Origin: Ascochyta rabiei
Lineage: Eukaryota; Ascomycota; Dothideomycetes; Pleosporales; Didymellaceae
Length of the DNA: 64,000 nt
NCBI RefSeq assembly: GCF_004011695.2
Contig: NC_082410.1
Span: forward strand, 1,612,001-1,676,000
Direction of reading: 5' to 3'
Positions 55,784 through 64,000 of this stretch are shown piece by piece. The notes under the pieces were generated by a model that was not told where the DNA came from, searched no databases, and saw only the letters and a list, made by a program, of their open reading frames with translations. Positions within the stretch are counted from its first letter, which is position 1; each line of letters begins with the position of its first letter. The translations under genes and the position numbers were made by a program.

Positions 55784-56895
55784 TCAATATAGATCAGAGT
55801 AGATCGATGGAAGAGTCGCATTGCCATCTGCGCCGGCGCGGAAAGCGAAAGCCTCTTCGCCAAACAGTTCGAATGGCATGGTGCCTTCGAGATTGAGCCC
55901 AAACTCGGCTTCGAGCCGATCGTGACGAAGACTTTCCGCATCATGGAGATAATCAGCCGGAACCAGATTGTCCATATCCATTCCTAGCAGTGTTGTTGGT
56001 TCAATCATCTGCGCCACATCAGCAGCGAAGGCGGCGCCAAAATCGACATGCAGTTCGCCAACTGGAGGCAATGCTTCTGCGAGGCTGAGAGGCTCGAGGT
56101 TGTTGTGTGTATATACTGTCGATTCCGGAACCAGCGAGAACTTGAAAAGGGCGGGATCTGCAGCAAAAGTGGGGACTTGCTTTCCCTTACGAGACCGTCG
56201 CTTTTTTTTCTCGCCAGGCTTGCGAGGGCAGTACTTGTAGTCTGGATGTGCGCGCAGATGTTCTGCCTTCGCTGACTTAGCTGCTGCTTGCCAAGGCTTC
56301 TTCTCTGCAGGAGAAAGGTCATGCCACATTTGCGAGCATCGAGTGGCTGTGGAAAAGTTAATGACATATATCTTGGATCCAGAATGCGCATGGGAGGCTT
56401 ACAGATTTGCTGTACAGTAAGGTGTGGGCTCTCTGTTTTCAGCTGCTTGTGCATAGCATCTCGAAAGATGATCCAGCAATTCATTGGGCGAGGTGCCTTC
56501 CTCACGCCAGCGGATACGTTGTTGATTTGGATGGCTGGCTGTTGGGATGTTTGCGTGCAGGTATATGCGCTGGTGGGAAGCATCTGGGAGTGGGATTGGA
56601 CGTGATGGTTATTCGGCATCTGGACGAGCGTCTGGCAACCGTTTCTGTCATTCGAGAAGGTGAAGGAAACAGGCTGTCCCACCTGTTGGATCAGACTGCG
56701 TTCGAAATACTGCATGAGCATATCGCCAAAAAGCTCCTGGATATCGCTTTGAAGTAAAATTACTTCATTGCCGCGATGCCAGCCGTGAACGCAAGCATCG
56801 AGTGCACTCTGAAATTGTGCCATGGCGTCTCTATCCGCAGTAGTGGGGGAAAGCTCTTTGGCGAGCGCCGGTGACAGGTAAACTTCGGTGGTCAT
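55784..56895 (-). CDS. MAT1-2-1: MAT1-2-1 mating-type HMG-box protein
   Basis: Two exons (56403-56895, 55784-56346) give 351 residues, close to the usual length in Pleosporales. Start MTTEVYLSPALAKELSPTTA. The MATA_HMG box spans about 133-207: KAPRPMNCWIIFRDAMHKQL, then TVQQISTRCSQMWHDLSPAE, KKPWQAAAKSAKAEHLRAHP and DYKYCPRKPGE. The single intron splits the codon of Ser165 inside the box, the conserved intron position of fungal MAT HMG genes. A basic KKKRRSRKGK follows as a nuclear signal. The acidic C-terminal part is disordered. It decides MAT1-2 identity and drives pheromone and fertilisation genes. No alpha-box MAT1-1-1 is present in the window. Confidence 0.96.
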
Positions 56896-57951
56896 TGTCG
56901 AGTGCAGTTGACGAGAGTGGTTGGTTTAAAAAAAAATGTAGAGAAAAGACCTCGTTGTCAAGGCAGGTGAGAAAGTATAAGAGCGGGCGCAGAGCGGAAA
57001 CGTTTGGTGGCCAGCGCCAAGGCCAATGGGTTGGAAAGCCTGCACATTCACCGCTGGTCAGTGCTTTCACCGCGTACTTCAAAACGGTCCTACTTACCCG
57101 TTTTATCCTTGTCCACTCTTCCTTCACCTAGCGATTCGATCACAGCTCTGAACTTGCCAATCGACCTAGATCGAGAAGTGATTTCCTAGCGCAAGGCATT
57201 CAAAAGGACACGAATTTCGAGAACAGAAGTCGTCGCGAATTATCTCCTGATTTCCTGTGTTAGTACAGGCTATCTAACTTTATAGCAAATGCTCTGTTGC
57301 ATATCGTCGTCTTCTTTCCACAATCATGAGCTGAGTGAGGTGCTTACGTTCGGAAAGTATAAGGTTGTAAATCTGCTGATTTGTTCGTTATGTTTCACTG
57401 TACTGCAGTCAACAGCAAGATTAAGTGATATGGTTCCAAGGTGAAAGAGACTTACAGCGTAGAGCGGATATATGAAACAATATGTATTTCACACTTTTAC
57501 AATCTTCAGGTCGAGTTGATTAATCGACCGAACTTGGAGATAACATACTCAAGAAGCTGGGTTATTGGGGTATATTTACGAAGCGTTAGCTAAGTCTTGT
57601 ACGGGGCAAACTGAGACAAAGGTAGGTAGCGTGCCGCCACACACGAATATGGTGTGACTTGGTCTTTCCCAACGGATGTTAAAGTGGGACCGCAATTGAC
57701 AAGGTTACAAGGTATGCCTGCAACGATCCGAACGCCCCTTGCATAACGCCAATGAGGCGGGGTTGCAGAAAGCAGAAACCAGGCAATCACCGTTATCGAA
57801 CGCATTTCCTACTCGATCCTCGTTAGTACATAATTGAGAAAGCATAAAAAAAACTTATTGTGACGTGTCAAAGGTTGAATACGAGACCTGCACCTTTCTA
57901 TATTTTTTGGTAGTTCGATCATCAGTATGATATGCATGCCGACACACGACA
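56896..57951. other. MAT-locus spacer between MAT1-2-1 and ORF1
   Basis: About 1.05 kb, AT-richer than the flanking genes. It holds the MAT1-2-1 promoter and the ORF1 3' region. Small frames exist, such as one near 57590-57805 on the minus strand, without family features. I do not see an additional MAT1-2 gene. Confidence 0.5.
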
Positions 57952-58914
57952 CTACGATATCGATCCATTCACTGTTTCTTGCTCTTCAAGAGTCCAATCT
58001 CTGACCTGCCCCTTCCAATCTGCAATCCTTCCGTCTTTAATCTTGACAAGAACGACCTTCACCTCATCGCCTTCTACGTAGCATCTAGTGCCGCCGTCAC
58101 CCTCTCTTGTCTCATCCTCGTCATGATTCGTGTGCGCTAGGCCACCGCCACCCCATAACCCACCGCCGACCGGAGAACTAGAGTAAATATCCTCGTCGGA
58201 CGGACCGAATGTATTGTTCGCGAGGTGTTGTGCTCTGTACCAAGTCTCCTCCTCTGAGCCACCAGACACAATCTCAGCTACACCATTGATCGTGGTGCTG
58301 ATTCTACTTAGTGAAGCGGTGTTCATGCCAAGCAGAAGCTCGGCCAACGATCCGGAACGTGGACCTGGCGCAGAAGGTGAAGGCGAGCGTCCTTGTTGGC
58401 TAAGGGTAGGTGGTCGATGAGAAATCCAATCATGTACCAGGAGTGACACGCGGGCGTTGGATTCCAGATTGTCGGTCTTTCGAGATGAAGACGGCGTTGT
58501 CATGATGATGACAGGGGTGGGCGAAAATGGTGTGCTGGGAAGATATGTGTAGTTCATCAAAGATACATGAGGAACGTTGTTTGAGCAGGTTGCAAGATGA
58601 AGCTATCATCGTTAGAAGCATCCAAATTTAAGTGCAGTGGGAAGGAGCAGTTGCCACGAAAGAAAACAAAAAGATAGTTGCAGTTTCGAAATGGGAAGGA
58701 GAAATCTGCACTCGTGCGAGAAGGTGAAAGAAATTAAGGTTTGACCTGACACATTGGAAAGAACACGGAGTGCAGCTCAGAACAATACTGTAGGCGAATG
58801 ATGAGAACTTCGTGAGATGGAACCACTTACAAAGCGCGCGTTCCGAAGACAGGTCACCACCTCGTCTGGTAGACCATCGGCGGTGGTTGATGTAAGAGAT
58901 CGATTTGAAACCAT
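57952..58914 (-). CDS. MAT-flanking ORF1: FMN-binding split-barrel protein, YLR456W-like
   Basis: Two exons (58831-58914, 57952-58602) give 244 residues. The first exon (MVSNRSLTSTTADGLPDEVV, then RNARF) joins LHLATCSNNVPHVSLMNYTY in frame over a 228-nt intron, the longest in the window. The fold is that of pyridoxamine-5'-phosphate-oxidase-like flavin proteins: PVIIMTTPSSSRKTDNLESN, then ARVSLLVHDWISHRPPT. A Ser/Pro-rich and later Gly-rich insertion precedes VKVVLVKIKDGRIADWKGQV. In Cochliobolus and related fungi a gene of this type, ORF1, lies between GAP1 and MAT and is similar to yeast YLR456W; the order here matches. Enzymatic activity has not been shown for the family. Confidence 0.85.
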
Positions 58915-59138
58915 GACGAGCTGTATTGAACTACCAAGCGATGGAGGAAGGAGATTTAGTCGCGTGCAAGACGCGTTTGTAAAAGAGACAATGATGAGTG
59001 CCAAATGGCATGACGTTGAAAGAAGAAAGCACCAGTAACGCAAGTGTGGCCGACGAGAAGCGCCGAGTGCGACAGCCAACCGGCTAGCTATGTCCTCCGC
59101 TGACAGCTGCATCGTCATCCACGTCAACAACACATACA

Positions 59139-61365
59139 ATGGCTGCACCGCCATCCATACCGCCTGTGACGAGCAGCGACAGCTTTAACCCAGACTTTGA
59201 CAGCGCCGCGGGGCCAAATGATGATGCGCCCATTTCGCCCGTAGACGCACCGGCGCCTGCATCGCCAGAGCAGCGAGCGCCGCCCCAGGACGCGCAGACG
59301 CAGCAGCGCGTGCACGATGTCCTGCACTCAGATGTTGGCGTGATGACACTTTTGAGCCGGCTGAAGGCTAGCATTGCGAGTGCCCGAGTTTGTGCTCCTT
59401 CCCTATTTCTGACACGTTCTGGCTGACAACCTACGTGCAGGATTTCGCCAGCTTTCTCAAGCGCCGCGGTGCTATGGAGGAGGAGCATGCTGGCAGTTTG
59501 AAGAAGCTTAGCCGGTTGACCATCGATGGTTTGCGCAAAGCAGATACGCGTCACGAATCGTACGCGACCCAGTTCGAACATGTACTCCACGCGAACGAGC
59601 GCATCGCCGACAACGGTACCCAATTTGGGCTCGCCCTGCACGCTATGCACGAAAACCTTCTGCAGCTGACGAACAAGATGGACGGGAACCGCAAGGCGCT
59701 GAAGCAGACAGGTCTGGCGGCAGAAGCAAAGGTGCAGGACGCCGAGAAGCTCGCAGAGAAGGCCAAGGCAAAATATGACCAGCTGGCTGAGGATCTTGAC
59801 CGCGTCAAAACAGGAGACACAGGCGCTGGCAGAAAGTTTGGACTAAAAGGCCCCAAATCAGCCGCCCAACACGAAGAGGATCTCCAACGCAAGCTACAAG
59901 CCGCAGATCAAGACTATGCGAGCAAGGTTCAGACGGCGCAAGTGTACCGCAAAGAGCTCCTGGCGTCGGCACGCCCACAAGCTGTCTCCGGTCTCTTAGA
60001 TCTCATCAAAGAGACGGACGCAGCGCTGACCATGGAGATGCAGAAATACGGTATGTGTGACACCCGTTCCAGTCTCAAGCCACACCACACTAACCCTTAC
60101 AGCATCATTCAACGAGAAGCTGGTCGTCAATAACGGCCAGGTAGTTAGCCCACAACCACTTAAGGGCAGTACCGTGCAGGCCCCACCAAGCATGAATCAA
60201 CTGATTTACCAGATCAACAACGATAAAGACTTTGACGATTACATCATGAACAATGCGTCCAAGACCTCTGCAGTCAAATCTGAGCTGCAATACGTAAAGC
60301 ACCCCACTCAGGCTCCTGCACAATCGTACCCATCCTTGGCTCCAACCATAAACAATGACCGTCGCGCATCAATACCTCCACAGATTCAGCCGCCAGTACC
60401 TTTCTCCACTCAGCAATCAGAGGCAAACAGCTCGTCATTTCAACAGCAGCCTTCTTCCCAGCAGCTCGAGCCAGAACATCAAGCCGGCTTTCCTTCGTAC
60501 CAGGCACCGCCCCAGTCCTCGCAACCTCAGGCACCAACATATGGGAATTCTCCCTACTCTCCAGTTGCGGCAAACTCCTTCACACAGGCCGAGTACCCAC
60601 GGGGACCCGCAGGTCAAGCAACAGCGCAGCAGACGAGCGGCGTCCTGTACAATAGTCCACAACCTCCAGTCAATCCGATATTTGGTATCACGCTCGAGGA
60701 TCTGTTCCACCGAGATGGCTCACCAGTGCCCATGGTAGTCTACCAGTGCATTCAGGCCGTGGATCTCTTTGGATTAGAGGTAGAGGGTATCTATCGCATA
60801 CCAGGGACCTCCTCTCATATTCAACAGATGAAGGCCCTATTCGACAGTGGTAAGTTCATCATGTCATCCTTTGGTTCAATACTTATTCGGTTTAGACGCA
60901 TCACAGGTAGACTTTCGAAATCCCGAAGCATTTCAACACGACGTCAATAGCGTTGCCGGTCTGTTGAAGCAGTTCTTCAGGGAGCTCCCCGATCCACTTC
61001 TCACAAGAGAATTCTATAACAAGTTCATCGATGCTGCCCGAGTTGACGATGACACGATGCGCCGAGATTCCATGCACGCGCTGATCAATGCACTCCCTGA
61101 TCCCAACTACGCAACCCTTCGTGCATTAGTGCTGCACCTCCACCGGGTACAACAGTCTTCTGAAATCAATCGCATGAGCACAGCTAATTTGGGCATCTGC
61201 TGGGCGTAAGTCTGGCATCCATATCAAGGGAGGATCTAGCTGACTCTCTATAGGCCATCTATCATGGGACCACATAAAGGCAACAACATGGCTGACGCAG
61301 GGCTTCAGGCACGCGTTATAATTACCATTCTAGACAACGTGTTGCAAATTTTTGACGAAGATTAG
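59139..61365 (+). CDS. F-BAR/RhoGAP protein, Rgd1-like (MAT-flanking GAP1)
   Basis: Five exons (59139-59387, 59441-60050, 60103-60849, 60896-61205, 61254-61365) give 675 residues. Residues about 65-290 form an F-BAR coiled-coil domain: ASARDFASFLKRRGAMEEEH, KKLSRLTIDG, and a long Lys/Ala/Glu helix (EAKVQDAEKLAEKAKAKYDQ). A Gln/Pro/Ser-rich linker follows. The RhoGAP domain (about 475-675) shows FGITLEDLF, VEGIYRIPGTSSHIQQMKAL with the arginine finger in IYRIPG, LLKQFFRELPDPLLT and NRMSTANLGICWAPSIMGP. Yeast Rgd1 acts on Rho3 and Rho4 in polarised growth. The first intron uses a GTTTGT donor, the only clear departure from GTA/GTG donors here. It is divergent from ORF1 (224 bp). Confidence 0.93.
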
Positions 61366-62576
61366 TAACATACAGGCCATGAGTTATCGCCATGGCACCC
61401 GGTATTCTCCAATGTGGCTCAACTTGCCATACATTTCTTGCCGACTGCTTCAGTTGTTCAGCGCTGGCGTGGTACACTATCTGCACGTTGCAATATCATC
61501 ATTGCAGTGTCTGTGAGGGGCCTACTTATGTAATTCTTATGAACAACCATTGAGTCCCATGATCTGTAGTCATTTTGACTCCGCTGTGGTCTCACACGTC
61601 TAAGCTCCCGTTCATTTATATCTTTGCCCGGATAATCACGCCTGGGGCTGTGGTCACTGCCTATCGATGCACAACAATTGTTGCGTTATTTCAAAGCATT
61701 GCATCTGCAGTGCATCATTGCTTTCCAATTACATGCTTTTAGCACTTCAGTGTACATTGCTATCTGACACAATCGAAGAGACACTTGCGCAAAATCCCTC
61801 GTTAAGGTTTGGATTCATTCCGCTCTGAACCTAGGATATTGTCCTTGCAACGTGCGTAGCAGGTACATTTAAAAAAAAAAAAATACTCGAACCGAATATA
61901 CTTCAGTAACCATCCTGGCTACGTGCAATGCGGTGCACGCTCCAGCAACGCAGTACAGATCGGACAATCCTGGCGTGACGAAGGCCTGTATCCAAGGAGG
62001 GGTTCCTCGAACACAAATGTATTGCTTTGACTAGTACGCAGTTGATACCTTTGAAGCCAAAGGCGACTAGCTCAGACGAATTACTTGTTAGTTTGCCCAA
62101 TGTTCTGTCTGCTTTCTGAGGATACGTGATTGTCAACTTTTAATATGGATGACACACCCACGACATTAGGAGGAATTCTCGGCCGCGGATCCTACGATGG
62201 ATGTTCAGGCGCAGGGGGCATACGGTGACGTATGCATACACCCACAGAGACATTACTACGTATATTGACTCCACACTCGAGATGGAGTGGGTCTTCCCCG
62301 GTTTTCGCCTCCAGCTCCAGCTCTTACGGTAGGCAGCTTGGGTCAGCTACGTTGGCACTAGCAGGGGCAGCTGCAGCACGGGCGATGAGGGGAAGCTCCC
62401 TAAGCTTGTGTGAAGTACACGACGCCCAAATCCAGCGTGCTCGATTCCTCTTCATCAACAACTCGCTGTGCTCACACGCAGCAAGGGTGCACATCTACAA
62501 TCTCGAATTTCTCATCTCGTCCGCCTGCGGTCGCCAATAATCAAAGGACAACTTTGATAAACACAGTCCCTCCGCA
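61366..62576. other. Intergenic, GAP1 / NIPSNAP, same strand
   Basis: About 1.2 kb, AT-rich in the middle, with a 13-base A run at 61871-61883. It holds the GAP1 3' region and the NIPSNAP promoter. No gene is recognised. Confidence 0.5.
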
Positions 62577-63743
62577 ATGCTCGCGCGACGTGTATGTGGC
62601 AGCGTAGATCGCATCTTGCCTGCGCCTCGCTCAATAGCCGCCGGCTCGCGCTCTTTCACGGCTGGTGTTGTCACGCAAAGCTCAGCTCGAGCCCCAGCGC
62701 TTGCCGACATCACGCCCGACGCCGCAGCAGGCTTCAATAAGAAGCAGAAGGAGTTCCGCGATGGACTCGTAGCTGCTCAAAAGCAGAAGGAGCAGCAAGA
62801 AAGTGCGTATTCTCCTCGTGTCCTGTCTGTTTCATACCCTTCGCCTAACGGAAGCGCCGCTGTCATTGACAAGATTCTGGTCGCTAACATCTTTGAACTG
62901 CAGAAGAAGCTCGCACCCGTGAGCACGAAACTGGCAAGAAGAAGAGCGGACCACTATCATCCCTCATCTACGGCACGCCCGAAGGCCGCGAGCTCGACAA
63001 AGACATCGAACGGAGTTTTTCTCAGGTTTTGGCGCGTGGCAAGTACGTCCACTCGATCGTGTTCCACGAGGTCAAGCCAGACAAGGTTGAAGAGTACAAT
63101 GAGCTGGTGGGAAACTGGTATCCGAAAATGGCAGCCATACCCAAGAACAAGGTGCATCTTGTGGGCAGCTGGAGGACTGAGGTTGGCGACTGTGACACGT
63201 TTGGTAAGTTTATTGGCGTTGCATAGCCATGTTCACATTGCGCTTACAATGATCACAGTTCACATTTGGGAGTATCAACGCTACGAAGGCTACCACCAAT
63301 CTCTGCACAACATTCAATCACATCCGGACTTCGCTGCGTTCGATGCCAAGTTGAAGAGCCTAATCTTGTCGAAGCGCACATCGCTCATGCAGGAATTCTC
63401 CTTCTGGCCTACAACCTCTCCACGCCAACTCGGCGGTCTCTTCGAACTGCGTTCTTACACACTACACCCGGGTAACCTGCTTGAATGGGAGACGCACTGG
63501 AGGCGTGGCCTGAAGGCACGCAGGGAGGTCATGGAGGGTGTCGGCGCCTGGTTCGTCCAGATTGGTGACCTGAACACTGTACATCATTTGTGGCAGTTCC
63601 CGAACTTGGAAGAGCGCAAAGTTCGTCGTGAGCAGAGTTGGAATGTAGAGGGCTGGGGAGAGACAGTGCACAAAACTGTGCCGTTGATTCAGACTATGAA
63701 GAGCCGGATCTTGGTCCCTTGTGCATGGAGCACTGTCGCTTGA
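62577..63743 (+). CDS. NIPSNAP-family mitochondrial protein
   Basis: Three exons (62577-62802, 62904-63203, 63259-63743) give 336 residues. The N-terminus MLARRVCGSVDRILPAPRSI is a mitochondrial presequence. Two NIPSNAP (ABM-like ferredoxin-fold) domains follow: GKYVHSIVFHEVKPDKVEEY through HIWEYQRYEGYHQSLHNIQS, and GGLFELRSYTLHPGNLLEWE through AWFVQIGDLNTVHHLWQFPN. Introns 1 and 2 restore EKEARTREHETGKKKSG and DTFVHIWEY. Animal NIPSNAP1/2 are matrix proteins that mark damaged mitochondria for mitophagy; fungal function is not settled. The pattern of two tandem domains is standard for the family. Confidence 0.9.
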   Translation: MLARRVCGSVDRILPAPRSIAAGSRSFTAGVVTQSSARAPALADITPDAAAGFNKKQKEFRDGLVAAQKQKEQQESAYSPRVLSVSYPSPNGSAAVIDKILVANIFELQKKLAPVSTKLARRRADHYHPSSTARPKAASSTKTSNGVFLRFWRVASTSTRSCSTRSSQTRLKSTMSWWETGIRKWQPYPRTRCILWAAGGLRLATVTRLVSLLALHSHVHIALTMITVHIWEYQRYEGYHQSLHNIQSHPDFAAFDAKLKSLILSKRTSLMQEFSFWPTTSPRQLGGLFELRSYTLHPGNLLEWETHWRRGLKARREVMEGVGAWFVQIGDLNTVHHLWQFPNLEERKVRREQSWNVEGWGETVHKTVPLIQTMKSRILVPCAWSTVA

Positions 63744-64000
63744 CCAATCATCGATAGCTGGCATATGCGACGACCAGGAAGATTGATGGATAATCGGCCA
63801 GGGTTTTAGAACGCCGGCCAAACCAGCGTGAGTGCAGAAGGAGAAGAAGCTTGCTTCCAATAGGAAGGACAGGTGATATCGGATGTCTGAAGAAGGATAC
63901 TGCAAATGGAACAATTGAACTGCATGCACAATGTTGTTATGTGCTCTGATCTTTTATGAGATGGCTCATCGATCGAGCTGGAGGCTATCGCAGCCGGGAC
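63744..64000. other. 3' flank of the NIPSNAP gene to the window edge
   Basis: About 257 bp without a recognisable gene. Presumably the NIPSNAP 3' region; the start of a further gene cannot be judged. Confidence 0.4.

Noticed and set aside
57130..57830. A second MAT1-2 gene between MAT1-2-1 and ORF1
   Set aside because: Only short frames without HMG or other MAT-related motifs.

Overview
The window is nuclear DNA from a filamentous ascomycete, most likely a dothideomycete of the order Pleosporales. Nearly every gene carries short GT..AG introns (about 41-115 nt, often with a CTAAC or CTGAC branch site). The gene set is typically fungal: SUR7, Atg29, a Zn2Cys6 regulator, a DUF3433 membrane protein and GH43 arabinanase. 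The right third carries the mating-type neighbourhood APC5-COX13-APN2-MAT1-2-1-ORF1-GAP, which matches what is known of pleosporalean MAT loci. I assembled 30 protein-coding genes by joining exons in frame by hand; all splice sites are predictions. I recognised no rRNA, tRNA, CRISPR array, insertion sequence or intact transposon.

Layout. 1-1931: right part of a minus-strand gene that joins a Spt20-like domain to a helical module. 2505-5606: nicotinate phosphoribosyltransferase and an IRC21-type cytochrome b5 protein, divergent. 5607-8113: empty. 8114-13694: P450, class II sirtuin and Myb-domain protein. 13695-15693: empty. 15694-21093: class II aldolase, Zn2Cys6 regulator and secreted endo-arabinanase. 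21419-26269: a protein with an internally duplicated XPA-C-like module, and a DUF3433 membrane protein. 26801-31477: sirohaem synthase, Rav2/Rogdi and a SUR7-family protein. 31717-35880: an unknown protein, Atg29 and SAICAR synthetase. 36273-43920: eight-exon MED12, eight-exon Asterix with a 12-nt exon, and eIF1. 44513-48510: three mitochondrial proteins (Mba1/mL45-like, Rim2-type carrier, CIA30). 48905-61365: the MAT region. 62577-63743: a NIPSNAP protein.

How the genes relate. Most are housekeeping genes packed with 60-600 bp spacers and do not form one pathway. Two groupings stand out. Aldolase, Zn2Cys6 regulator and arabinanase sit side by side and might form a small carbon-use neighbourhood, which is inference only. 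The MAT segment defines this strain as MAT1-2 with no alpha-box gene in view, so heterothallism is likely. There is also a run of mitochondrial genes (carrier, CIA30, Mba1-like; COX13 a little further on). The most novel-looking items are the Spt20-like fusion at the left edge, the duplicated XPA-C-like protein, the microexon structure of the Asterix gene, and the P450 with a changed I-helix and a long tail.
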